Positions 24,934 through 32,826 of a DNA stretch of 45,309 nucleotides are shown piece by piece. Source of the DNA: CAYUET01 sp964443875 (GTDB lineage: Bacteria > Auribacterota > JAFGBW01); assembly GCA_964443875.1 (NCBI GenBank), contig CAYUET010000024.1, positions 1 through 45,309 of the forward strand, read 5' to 3'. The notes below the pieces were generated by a model that searched no databases, was not told where the DNA came from, and saw only the letters and a program-made list of their open reading frames with translations. Position numbers and translations under genes: made by a program. Positions within the stretch are counted from its first letter, which is position 1; each line of letters opens with the position of its first letter.

Positions 24934-26112
24934 ATGAGCAGCATTAATCCCCAAAATAATCAGAGCCCCAATAACAGGAGTGTCTCAAACTTGCAGGAAT
25001 GGCATCTCTGGGAAACCAAGAAAAAATTCATCCTGTTTGTGATTATTGCGAGTATCAGCATTGGATTCACCCGCCTGGCCATAAAACTCACAGTCATCAG
25101 CACTGAACATTTATTCAGGATTTTTCTCTATAAGCTCCCTGGGGAAATATTTGAATCCTTTTTTAATCTCTTTTTAATTTTCTCTTTTTTTTATTTTTTC
25201 ATCAACCGCATAAGAGCCTGGAAACCCTGGAATAAAATAGTGTTTTTTTTATTATTAACGGTTTCCTGTATTTCACTTGAAACCTTTATCGACTCCTGTT
25301 TCCCGGTTCTGAATACCGATTATGAACCCGTTTCCTTTAATGAGCCTGATAAATACCTCTTCCGTTTTTTCGGGGATACGGCGCTCTACTTCATCATCTT
25401 GTCCCTCTTTGCTTATATTGACGGGATCCTCGATAAAAAAAGACAGTACTTTTCAGAATTACTGGAGGAAAGATCAAGGGCCTCCCTGGAAGAAACGCAG
25501 AGAATCAAGGCGGAACTTAATGCGCTCCAGTCCCAGATCAACCCCCACTTTTTCTTTAATTCCCTCAACAGTCTTTCAACACTGGTTGCCATTGATCCTT
25601 CAAAAGCAGAAAAATTCATCGGGGATATGGCCGATATGTACCGGATCATTCTCGGAACGGATAAAAAAGAATTCTGGACCAACCGTTTTTATTCTCAGTG
25701 AGCCTTGTCAGCTTNNNNNNNNNNCAATCTGATTCAAAATTATATCAATATCGAAAAGGTCCGACTTGGAGAGCGTCTGAATTTTAAAATTCTCTGTTCA
25801 AAAGATATGGAAAAGATTCCCATTCCCTGTTTTCTCATCCAGCCCCTTGTTGAAAACGCCATCAAACACGGAATCGCCCCCGCAATTTCCGGTGGAAAAA
25901 TCCTTGTCTCCATCGAACAGGGGGACTCCCTGTGTATTCGTGTTGAGGATAACCGCAAAGAAAAAATCGTTTCCCGGATTGAGACGGAAAGAGAAAAAAC
26001 AGGACTTAAAAACATTAAAAGAAGACTCCTTTTAACCTATGGAGATCAAAGCGGCTTCACCCTGGAAGTCAATGCGCTTGGTGCTCTGGCAACCCTGAAA
26101 ATAAAGGTATGA
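24934..26112 (+). CDS. LytS/YehU-type sensor histidine kinase, interrupted by assembly gap
   Basis: One gene, ~390 aa, broken by ten Ns at 25715-25724. Residues ~30-160 hold four or five TM helices (no recognised ligand domain). The His-kinase block is 'LNALQSQINPHFFFNSLNSLSTLVAIDP' (phospho-acceptor H in NPHFFFN). After the gap come 'NYINIEKVRLGERLNFKI', 'PCFLIQPLVENAIKHGI' (N box) and 'TGLKNIKRRLLLTYG' (G box). The frame stops at 25701, 13 bases before the Ns; the reading shifts within ~25675-25714, so contig-end base errors plus a nominal gap explain it better than a real frameshift. It overlaps the response regulator by four bases (ATGA). Confidence 0.88.
25715..25724. other. Assembly gap (10 N)
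   Basis: Ten unresolved bases within the kinase gene. The number is probably nominal. The kinase reading frame is disrupted immediately to its left and resumes at 'NLIQNYINIEKVRLG' on its right, where the family alignment expects only a few more residues. Confidence 0.99.
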
Positions 26113-26891
26113 CAGTCTCTCCCATGGCAAAATACAAGGCAATGATCATTGATGATGAACCCTTGGCCAGGGTCGGCCTTAAAAGGCTTCTCTCAAAAAT
26201 TAAAAATAACGAAATTGAAGTGGTCGCAGAAGCCTCCAACGGCCTTGAGGCCCTGGGAATCATTGAAAGAAGTCATCCTGACCTTCTTTTTTTAGACATT
26301 CAGATGCCGGGCCTCAATGGGTTTGAGCTGCTTCAGCAGCTGAACAAAGTGCCTTTAGTCATCTTCACCACCGCCTATGACCAGTTTGCCCTGAAAGCTT
26401 TTGAAACCCATGCCCTGGACTACCTTTTAAAACCCGTCAAACCGGATCATCTGCAAAGAGCCCTGAATAAATTGGAATCCCTTCAGAAAATCGTAAGCGG
26501 ACTCGGCTCAGTCTGTTATCCCAATTCCAGCCCGGAATTTTCCTTAAAACAGTATTTACGCAACTTTGCCGTCAAATGCGGGACAAAATGGGAAATTATC
26601 CCGGAGGAGGAAGTCCTCTTATTTTTTTCAAAAGAAAAATTTTGTTATCTCAAATCAAAAGGGATGGAGAGGATTATCAATCAGTCTCTTCAGGACCTTG
26701 AAAAAAAACTGGACCCTGAAAAATTCATCCGTATTCACCGCTCCGTGATCCTTTCCTTAAAAGAGGTCCGCAACTATAAATCCCTCGGATCAAGCCGTCT
26801 TGAAATCACCCTGAGCGATGGGTCCAAAGTAATCAGCAGCCGGTCCTTCTCCGGAAAGCTGAAGAAAAAAATCAATACAGAAATGAACTAG
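26109..26891 (+). CDS. LytTR-family response regulator
   Basis: 260 aa (or 255 from ATG 26124, 'MAKYKAMIIDDEP', the more typical N-terminus). Receiver domain: acidic pair in 'MIIDDEPLARVGLKRLL', phospho-acceptor Asp in 'PDLLFLDIQMPGLNGFELL', T/Y signalling residues 'VIFTTAYDQFALKAFETHALDYLLKPV' with conserved Lys. The C-terminal ~100 residues are a LytTR DNA-binding domain: 'EEVLLFFSKEKFCYLKSKG', 'QDLEKKLDPEKFIRIHRSVILSLKEVRNYK', 'TLSDGSKVISSRSFSGKLKKKI'. It pairs with the preceding kinase. Its stop codon TAG (26889-26891) lies in the terminal repeat of a MITE-like element, so the last residues may have been altered by insertion. Confidence 0.94.
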   Translation: MTVSPMAKYKAMIIDDEPLARVGLKRLLSKIKNNEIEVVAEASNGLEALGIIERSHPDLLFLDIQMPGLNGFELLQQLNKVPLVIFTTAYDQFALKAFETHALDYLLKPVKPDHLQRALNKLESLQKIVSGLGSVCYPNSSPEFSLKQYLRNFAVKCGTKWEIIPEEEVLLFFSKEKFCYLKSKGMERIINQSLQDLEKKLDPEKFIRIHRSVILSLKEVRNYKSLGSSRLEITLSDGSKVISSRSFSGKLKKKINTEMN

Positions 26892-27123
26892 TGTAGTGTA
26901 TCTTTTAGATAGGTACATCATTTAATAGTCATTGCGAGGAGTTCCTCGACGAAGCAATCTCGTCAAATAGCTCTTTATATTCCGGATTGTGTTCTTTTAG
27001 TAATTCTGATGAGTCAGTAAACAAACATAACCTGGCTTGTTCATGTCCGTTCCTTCAGGGATTGCTTCGCAAAGCCTCGCAATGACAATAAAAAGTACAT
27101 ATCATGACGTTACATTACACTAG
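26888..27123. mobile_element. MITE-like non-coding element with long terminal inverted repeats
   Basis: The ends are CTAGTGTAGTGTATC (26888-26902) and, inverted, CTAGTGTAATGTAAC (27109-27123), 13 of 15 identical. Inside, the arms realign at GTCATTGCGAGG and GAAGCAATC on both sides (about 26938-26962 and 27057-27087 inverted), giving inverted repeats of ~70 bases around a unique centre of ~95 bases. No ORF is present. Element length is 236 bp. CTAG at both tips suits a 4-bp palindromic target. GTCATTGCGAGG / GAAGCAATC resemble short repeats known to be scattered in many bacterial genomes. Confidence 0.75.
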
Positions 27124-27267
27124 CCCAAGCCCCCCTGCGCGGTATGGAATGTCATTCCGAACGAACGTGAGGAATCTGGATTTCTCGCTACCACTCGAAA
27201 TGACAATCCAAAGCACGCTCGGGGAATTAAACCCTTTGAGATTAAAATGAATTCTGAATTTTCTCTT
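27120..27267 (+). repeat. Direct duplication, copy A (GNAT 5' region)
   Basis: ~148 bases that match 27341-27490 (copy B) at roughly 85-90% by eye, from CTAGCCCAAGC to GAATTCTGAATTTTCTCT. It contains R copy 3 and a start-codon region equivalent to that of the GNAT gene, but then diverges: the frame from ATG 27247 (MNSEFSLEKLASKYHI) stops at 27297. Confidence 0.8.
27150..27205 (+). repeat. Dispersed palindromic repeat R, copy 3
   Basis: TGTCATTCCGAACGAACGTG...CACTCGAAATGACA. Differs from copy 4 at only two positions in the 56-base core. Lies 27 bases after the MITE-like element. Confidence 0.88.
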
Positions 27268-27340
27268 GAGAAATTAGCTTCTAAATATCATATTTAGCCC
27301 CGACATTGCCCTAAACCCTTAAACCTCAAAAATAAATGTA

Positions 27341-27490
27341 CTAACCCAAAGCCCCCTGCGCGGTATGGAATGTCATTCCGAACGAACGTGAGGAATCCGG
27401 ATTTCTCGCTAGCACTCGAAATGACAAGCTAAAGAAAGCTGCGGGGAATTAAACCCAATGAGAATCAAAATGAATTCTGAATTTTCCCTC
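27341..27490 (+). repeat. Direct duplication, copy B (includes GNAT start)
   Basis: Second copy of the 27120-27267 segment. It contains R copy 4, the GGGGA ribosome-binding site and the first ~10 codons of the GNAT gene. A 73-base unique stretch separates the copies. Confidence 0.8.
27371..27426 (+). repeat. Dispersed palindromic repeat R, copy 4
   Basis: TGTCATTCCGAACGAACGTG...CACTCGAAATGACA. Downstream similarity to copy 2 (minus strand) continues through AAGCTAAAG, GGGGAAT, AAACCC and ATGAGA, so the GNAT ribosome-binding site and its first ATG are part of the repeat. Confidence 0.88.
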
Positions 27491-27970
27491 ACCCCCCTTT
27501 TCCCTCAAGACCTGCCGCTTCTGTGCAAATGGTTCAATGACCCCGGGCTCTGCCAATATATGGAAGACTCCGAGGAAAATAAAACCTATACCCCTGAAGA
27601 TCTGACCGATATGCTTGAGGACGCCTCTGTTAAAATTTCAAAAAGAACCTCCCGTTATTATGCCTTCCGCCTGAACGCCTCTCTTATCGGATATGCCTCG
27701 ATCTATGACATTGATCCGGTTCAAAAAAGAGCCGAATATTCCATCCTTATCGGCGCCCCTGACGCAAAAGGCAAGGGCTATGGAAAAATCATTGTCGATC
27801 TTATAGGCTGCGAAGCCCTGAAGATGGGACTAACCACCCTTTACTGCACCATTTATGAAAATAATATCGCCTCCATTAAATCAGTGGAAAAATGCGGTTT
27901 CAAAGCCTTAAAAAAACTGCCCCATTCTGAAGATTCAATGGCCGAATGGTATTTTGAAAAACAGCTTTGA
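27458..27970 (+). CDS. GNAT N-acetyltransferase
   Basis: 170 aa. RimJ/RimL-type GNAT: 'FSLTPLFPQDLPLLCKWFNDPGL', 'LIGYASIYDIDPVQKRAEYSILIG', acetyl-CoA loop 'AKGKGYGKIIVDLI', then 'YCTIYENNIASIKSVEKCGFKAL' (N-x-x-S-x-x-x-x-x-K-x-G-F). Two starts are possible: ATG 27458, ten bases after GGGGA, and ATG 27470, whose 'MNSEFSL' opening recurs in duplication copy A. The first ATG lies in sequence shared with repeat R copy 2, so the ancestral start may be 27470. It is followed after three bases by mutY, probably co-transcribed. Substrate unknown. Confidence 0.85.
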   Translation: MRIKMNSEFSLTPLFPQDLPLLCKWFNDPGLCQYMEDSEENKTYTPEDLTDMLEDASVKISKRTSRYYAFRLNASLIGYASIYDIDPVQKRAEYSILIGAPDAKGKGYGKIIVDLIGCEALKMGLTTLYCTIYENNIASIKSVEKCGFKALKKLPHSEDSMAEWYFEKQL

Positions 27971-27973
27971 TTC

Positions 27974-29047
27974 ATGACTTCCCCCTACTTCACCCTTTCC
28001 CGCCTGCTTTTAAAATGGTTCAATAAAAACAAAAGAAACCTTCCCTGGCGCATAAACAGAGATCCTTACGCCATCTGGATTTCAGAAATCATGCTTCAGC
28101 AGACCCAGGTGGATACGGTCATGCCCTTTTACACCCACTGGATGAAGGCTTTCCCTGACATAAAAACCCTGGCCCATGCCTCCCCGGATGCTGTTCTGAA
28201 GCACTGGGAAGGACTCGGCTATTACTCCCGTGCAAGAAATCTGCATAAGGCCGCCAAAATCATCCTTCAGAATCATAAGGGGATTTTTCCGGATGATTTT
28301 CAAACCGTCCTTTCCCTTCCGGGGATAGGCCGCTATACCTCCGGCGCCATCCTCAGCATTGCATTTGACCAGAAACTCCCGGTCCTTGACGGGAATGTGA
28401 TCCGCGTCTTTGCCCGTCTCTTCCTGATAAACGATCCGGTTAATTCCCCCAAAATTCAGAAATTACTCTGGAAAAAAGCAGAAGCCCTTCTGCCGTCCAA
28501 TCGGACAGGGGATTACAACCAGTCCTTAATGGAACTCGGGGCCTTGATCTGCACCCCTAAAAACCCCCAATGCCCCCTCTGCCCCCTTCAGAAAATCTGT
28601 CTTGCTGAAAAGGAAAACAGGCAATCTCTTTTACCCGTGAAAACCAACAAACCCCAAATTGAAAAAATCCGGACCGTGATCGCCCTTTTATGGAAAAATA
28701 AAAAAATTTTTATTCAGAAACGGAAAGCCGAAGGTTTTCTGGGCGGGCTTTGGGAATTTCCGGGCGGGAAAATTGAAAAACAGGAATCCGCGGAAGAGGC
28801 CCTCCAGAGGGAAATCAAAGAGGAACTGGGAATCTCCATCGAAATTTCACACGCTTACCCCGCCCTGCGCCATGCCTACACACGGTTTCAGGTCACTCTT
28901 TACCCTTTTGACTGCAAACCCCTCTCCGACAGAATAACGTTGGCGTCCGCAACCAGACACAAATGGGTGAAGCCCGGGGAACTCTCCTCCTTTGCCTTCC
29001 CTGCTGCAAATAAAAAACTGATTAAAATGCTGACTCCAAAAACATAA
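27974..29047 (+). CDS. mutY: A/G-specific adenine glycosylase MutY
   Basis: 357 aa, normal length. It removes adenine mispaired with 8-oxoguanine in base-excision repair. The N-terminal HhH-GPD domain shows 'LPWRINRDPYAIWISEIMLQQTQVDTVMPFY' (catalytic Glu in SEIMLQQTQ), 'LPGIGRYTSGAILSIAFDQKLPVLDGNVIRVFARL' (helix-hairpin-helix and catalytic Asp) and the 4Fe-4S cluster Cys-x6-Cys-x2-Cys-x5-Cys in 'CTPKNPQCPLCPLQKIC'. The C-terminal NUDIX-like domain ('GLWEFPGGKIEKQESAEEALQREIKEELG') recognises 8-oxoG and here even keeps a Nudix-box pattern. It is convergent, only four bases from the next gene. Confidence 0.97.
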   Translation: MTSPYFTLSRLLLKWFNKNKRNLPWRINRDPYAIWISEIMLQQTQVDTVMPFYTHWMKAFPDIKTLAHASPDAVLKHWEGLGYYSRARNLHKAAKIILQNHKGIFPDDFQTVLSLPGIGRYTSGAILSIAFDQKLPVLDGNVIRVFARLFLINDPVNSPKIQKLLWKKAEALLPSNRTGDYNQSLMELGALICTPKNPQCPLCPLQKICLAEKENRQSLLPVKTNKPQIEKIRTVIALLWKNKKIFIQKRKAEGFLGGLWEFPGGKIEKQESAEEALQREIKEELGISIEISHAYPALRHAYTRFQVTLYPFDCKPLSDRITLASATRHKWVKPGELSSFAFPAANKKLIKMLTPKT

Positions 29048-29051
29048 CTCC

Positions 29052-30833
29052 TCACCCCTTACTCCTGATTAAACTGCGAACATACTCCCGGTTCTGAACG
29101 ATATCCTGATCTTCAGGATAAAGACGGACCAATTTTTCCAGAACCCTTAAGGCCTCCCCTTTTTCATTCAAATCATAATAAAGCTGGGAAAGATTAAACA
29201 GGTACTCTTTTTTTCCCGGTTCAAGCCTGACCGCTTTCAGAAGCCTGGCTTTCGCCTCCTTATAAAGACCGTCTTGAAAATCAATCAGGGCGAGATTATT
29301 CAAAACCTGGGCATAAAAGGGGGAATCCTGTTTCACCTGAAGGTAATGGTATTGTGCCTTTTGGAAATTCTTCTGAGCGGAATAGATATGCCCGAGAAAA
29401 TAATGGGCATCCGAGGCCAGACCGGATTCCCCCTCATCCTTTATAATGGAATGAAAAATTTTCTCCGCCTCATCGTTTTTTCCCTCATCAAGCCTGATCT
29501 GGGCGATGTTCATGGGGGCCTCATTAAACCTGAACTGCATCCGGGCCGACTTCTCAAAACAGTCCAGGGCTTCAGCCACACGGTTGTTCTGTTTCAGCCA
29601 GACCCCGTAATTGTTGAGGGCCAGAGGATTGTCCGGATAGTTCTCAATGGCCGATTTCCAGAGCCTTTCCGGCTGTTTCCACAGCTCAAGCCTCGCGGGA
29701 AGAAAATAAAACAAAACAGACAAATGAAGGGTAAAAAAGAGCATGAGCAGGCCCCGCTTTGCGGATAACAGCGCATAGGTAAAAAATAAAACACCAGCCA
29801 TGGGGAAATAAATAAAGCGGTCGGCCATGGCCTGAGGGCCTGCCTGGATCAGCCCCAGAGTGGGAAGCAGGGACAGCAGAAACCAGAACCACCCCAGAAA
29901 AACAGAACTGAAACGCCGCCTGTAATAAAAGACCCCGAGAGAAAAAACAACAACCATTCCCAGACAGGCCAGTCTGAAAAAATCAAAATTTTCAGAAAGA
30001 TGATAAGGGTAAAGAATGCTCAGCGCATGGGGATAAAAAATATTTTTCAGGTACAACAGGCAGGAGGTTCCGGCGTTCAGAATCCTGTGCCACAGAGAAA
30101 TCTGGTTTGAAACCACATGGCTGGAATCATGAAGAGTGTAGGTAATGCACCCCACAGCCGCGGAAAGAAGAATGAAAAGAAATTTTTCAAAAATCAGGCG
30201 GCAGGAAAAAACCAGCTCCCGGTCATAGATTTTTTTCAGATCATAAAGGAACAGGATAAAAGGAAACATGATGTATACAGGGTAGGACAAAATGCCCATT
30301 AAAAAGAAAAATAATGTCCCGCAAAAACGTCTGTTTACATTTTTTTCATAAACATACAGGGCAAAGGCAATCCAGATAAAAAAAGCGGCAAGCACCCCCT
30401 TGAGGGCCGCAATCCAGCAGACGGTTTCCGTGTTCACAGGGTGAAACGCAAAAAGAAAGGCCGTCATCATCGCCGCCCAATAGGATTTCCCGATTTTTAA
30501 AAACACGGCAAAGACCACAAGAGCATTGAAAAAATGAAGTAAAAGCATCTGAAAATAGAAATAGAAATACTGCTGATCAAAAGTGAGAACATCCCAATAA
30601 TAGAGAAGCCAGCTTATTGGGATCCAGAAGCTGTTGTTGGCATGCTGCGAAAAAAGAACCTCTTTTAAACTGAGATTATTCTCCAGACTCCCTTTGATCT
30701 GCCGGATATAGGAACCGTCATCAAACCCGATCAGCCCCCTGTCCATGGACGGAAGGTAAAAAAACAGCAGGAAAATCAGCATGCCTGAAAAAGGCAGGAT
30801 ATATTTTAAAAGAATATTATTGGCGTTCATCAT
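29052..30833 (-). CDS. TMTC-like membrane protein: GT-C type N-terminus with TPR C-terminus
   Basis: 593 aa. About eleven TM helices occupy residues 10-385. The first periplasmic loop has 'LIGFDDGSYIRQIKGSL', matching the Asp pair of GT-C glycosyltransferases, and 'TAFLFAFHPVNTETVCWIAALKGVLAAFFIWIAFALY' is the signature of the TMTC/TPR family. The C-terminal ~200 residues are TPR units ('ALNNYGVWLKQNNRVAEALDCFEKSARM', 'YFLGHIYSAQKNFQKAQYHYLQVKQDSPFYAQVLNNLALIDFQDGLYKEAKARLLKAVRLEPGKKEYLFNL', and one more). Eukaryotic relatives O-mannosylate cadherins; bacterial ones are uncharacterised. It may transfer sugars from a lipid donor to exported proteins. Single gene. Confidence 0.8.
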   Translation of the reverse strand: MMNANNILLKYILPFSGMLIFLLFFYLPSMDRGLIGFDDGSYIRQIKGSLENNLSLKEVLFSQHANNSFWIPISWLLYYWDVLTFDQQYFYFYFQMLLLHFFNALVVFAVFLKIGKSYWAAMMTAFLFAFHPVNTETVCWIAALKGVLAAFFIWIAFALYVYEKNVNRRFCGTLFFFLMGILSYPVYIMFPFILFLYDLKKIYDRELVFSCRLIFEKFLFILLSAAVGCITYTLHDSSHVVSNQISLWHRILNAGTSCLLYLKNIFYPHALSILYPYHLSENFDFFRLACLGMVVVFSLGVFYYRRRFSSVFLGWFWFLLSLLPTLGLIQAGPQAMADRFIYFPMAGVLFFTYALLSAKRGLLMLFFTLHLSVLFYFLPARLELWKQPERLWKSAIENYPDNPLALNNYGVWLKQNNRVAEALDCFEKSARMQFRFNEAPMNIAQIRLDEGKNDEAEKIFHSIIKDEGESGLASDAHYFLGHIYSAQKNFQKAQYHYLQVKQDSPFYAQVLNNLALIDFQDGLYKEAKARLLKAVRLEPGKKEYLFNLSQLYYDLNEKGEALRVLEKLVRLYPEDQDIVQNREYVRSLIRSKG

Positions 30834-30961
30834 AAAAACCTGTTCATTTCATTAAAATAGGATTTTCTTAAGATTAAGATAAGATAAGAAATGAACTTCG
30901 TCGATTCTTTATTTTCACCCTTGAAATAAAACATCCTTCCGGAAAAGCCCCGCTCCGGAAA

Positions 30962-31336
30962 TCAGCAGACCGGAGGTAAAACACCCTCCAGAATTTTATT
31001 CAGTTTTTCGAGCGAGGTCGGCTTTTCATTGATGAATTTATAGCCCCCCAGCAAAGCCAGTTTTTTTCCGTCTTCCTTATACGAAACACTGCATCCGATA
31101 ATGGGAATGGAACTCAGCCGGGGATCTGTTTTAAACTGGGCGGTCAGATCAAAACCGGACAAGCCCTTCTGCATGTGAATATCCATCAGGATGACATCCG
31201 GGGAGGTTTCTATGGCCAGCTCATAACCGGAAAGGTAGTCGTGGGCAATAAAAGGAATATAATACTTTTCTTCTGCCAGCATCTTGAAAAGCTTTGTCAG
31301 ACTTTTGTTATCATCTATGTATAAAATCTTATGCAT
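30962..31336 (-). CDS. Single-domain response regulator
   Basis: 124 aa, receiver domain only: acidic pair D8/D9 ('ILYIDDNKSL'), phospho-acceptor D52 ('PDVILMDIHMQKGLSGFDL'), signalling Ser near 83 ('PIIGCSVSY') and the conserved Lys105 in 'FINEKP'. There is no output domain, so it works as a CheY/Spo0F-type relay or binds a partner. It is not next to a kinase gene; the hybrid kinase at 33528 is 2.2 kb away on the opposite strand and could be a partner, though this is only proximity. Confidence 0.92.
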   Translation of the reverse strand: MHKILYIDDNKSLTKLFKMLAEEKYYIPFIAHDYLSGYELAIETSPDVILMDIHMQKGLSGFDLTAQFKTDPRLSSIPIIGCSVSYKEDGKKLALLGGYKFINEKPTSLEKLNKILEGVLPPVC

Positions 31337-31439
31337 AAATTTTATTCCTGGTCTCTCTTTATAACATCTTTTTTCAAAAAAGTGAAGCGTCTTTTATCCG
31401 CCGCTTAAAGATCAATTATGGGTTGCATCTCTTCAGGGG

Positions 31440-32165
31440 ATGTGGTATTCACTTCAAAAATTTATGAAAAATAAAATCAATAAATTCGTTCCCATGATTG
31501 TTGCGGCCGTCAAAACACCCCTTTCCCTTTCCTCTTATTCTCTGTTAAGGAAAGAGGGAGCGGATATCGTTGAATTCCGTTTTGACTGCTTTGATGAACT
31601 TTCCCCGGACATTCTTTTCAGATGCTTTTCAAAGGCTAAAAAGGCAGGACTCAAAACCCTGGGCACTTTCCGGAGCTCAAAAGAGGGCGGGTCAGGACAC
31701 CTGAACGAAGCCCAGCGCCTGGCCATTTATGAATCCATGCTCCCGCAGGCCGATTTCGTGGATATTGAACTCTCCTCGGCAAAAATTCTGACCAGTCTCC
31801 GTGATGACCTCTCCGATCATCAGACAAAACTGATTCTCTCTTGTCACAATTTCAAAGAGACGCCTTCCGAGGCCCGGCTCGACCAGATTATAAAAGACTG
31901 TTCTCCGTACGCCTATTCCTTTATTAAAATTGCCGTTTTTCCAAAAACACAGGAAGATGTAAGAACAATGCTCAGGTGGACGCTCGGGCACCCCGAAGTT
32001 CCCCTCATCAGCATCTGCATGGGGCCCCTGGGGCGGCTCTCCCGGATCTTCTTCCCTTGCGCCGGCTCCTTGTTCACCTACACCTACCAGGGACAGGCAA
32101 CTGCCCCCGGACAACTGGGATTAAAACAAACCAAACAACTAATCGATCTTTTTTACAGGAGTTGA
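31440..32165 (+). CDS. aroD: Type I 3-dehydroquinate dehydratase (AroD)
   Basis: 241 aa. Class I AroD dehydrates 3-dehydroquinate to 3-dehydroshikimate in aromatic amino acid synthesis through a Schiff base. Visible blocks: 'PMIVAAVKTPLSLSSYSLLRKEGADIVEFRFDCFDEL' (EFRxD), 'TLGTFRSSKEGGSGHL' (TxRxxxEGG), 'LILSCHNFKETPS' (catalytic His), 'YSFIKIAVFPKT' (Schiff-base Lys) and 'LISICMGPLGRLSRIFFPCAGSLFTY'. The start is uncertain: ATG 31440 sits directly on AGGGG, while ATG 31464 lacks an SD but gives a more usual N-terminus. It is followed two bases later by the SUFU-like gene. Confidence 0.93.
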   Translation: MWYSLQKFMKNKINKFVPMIVAAVKTPLSLSSYSLLRKEGADIVEFRFDCFDELSPDILFRCFSKAKKAGLKTLGTFRSSKEGGSGHLNEAQRLAIYESMLPQADFVDIELSSAKILTSLRDDLSDHQTKLILSCHNFKETPSEARLDQIIKDCSPYAYSFIKIAVFPKTQEDVRTMLRWTLGHPEVPLISICMGPLGRLSRIFFPCAGSLFTYTYQGQATAPGQLGLKQTKQLIDLFYRS

Positions 32166-32167
32166 GG

Positions 32168-32719
32168 ATGTATCAGAAAATTCAGGCCGCTTATGAAAAA
32201 CAATGGGGAAAACCTTCCGAACAGATCCTCCCGGATCTCCCCTCTGACCTTTTAAAGGACTTCCCGGATCTGAAAATTCTGGTCTTTCCCCCTACCCGGA
32301 CCCAGCCTGTCTGGATTTATGCAACGGTCGGTCTGTTTGATATTGCGATCGGAGAAGCCGCCCTTCCGGAAATCCATCTTTTTTCTTCGGAACAGAATAA
32401 TGAAATCCTTGTTTCCGCGCTTTCACGGCTTATGGAATACAGCATGGAAACACCCCTGGAATACGGCCAGATTTTCGACTGCGGAAATGAAGCCCCTACA
32501 AACTGCAAACATCTGCTCGCAACCTTCCCCTTTGCCGACGGGGAAGGCTTTCCGGAACTCTGGATTGAGGACAAGGAAATCCAGTTCATCTGGCTCCTGC
32601 CTGTCACCGAATCCGAAGCCCTCTTTATGAAAGAACACGGGTATGAAACCCTGGATGAAAGACTGTTTGAACGTGAAGACATCAATTATTTTGACTGGAA
32701 CAGACCTTCGGTTCTCTGA
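32168..32719 (+). CDS. Suppressor-of-fused (SUFU) domain protein
   Basis: 183 aa from ATG 32168, seven bases after AGGAG (the SD lies in the end of aroD). The sequence follows the bacterial SUFU-like pattern: 'WIYATVGLFDIAIGEAALPEIHLFSSEQNNEILVSALSRLMEY', 'LLATFPFADGEGFPELWIEDKEIQFIWLLPVTESEALFMKEHGYETLDERLFE' and the closing 'DWNRPSVL'. In bacteria such proteins are usually immunity factors in contact- or toxin-dependent systems or of unknown role. Here no toxin gene is adjacent; the partner is aroD, probably by chance of operon structure. Cytoplasmic, no TM. Confident of the domain, not the role. Confidence 0.8.
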   Translation: MYQKIQAAYEKQWGKPSEQILPDLPSDLLKDFPDLKILVFPPTRTQPVWIYATVGLFDIAIGEAALPEIHLFSSEQNNEILVSALSRLMEYSMETPLEYGQIFDCGNEAPTNCKHLLATFPFADGEGFPELWIEDKEIQFIWLLPVTESEALFMKEHGYETLDERLFEREDINYFDWNRPSVL

Positions 32720-32826
32720 AAAATGAACCCCTCCATTTTCTAATTATTTATTTGACTTTGTATTCCAATGAATTAATAATCCCTGTCAGATTTAAAAAAT
32801 CTCACTTTTTATAGAGGAATGAAATA

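Noticed and set aside
27247..27297. 16-codon frame in duplication copy A as a real small gene
   Set aside because: Only the first seven codons are shared with the GNAT start; the rest is unique and ends at once. Kept as a possible leader peptide in findings, not as a CDS.
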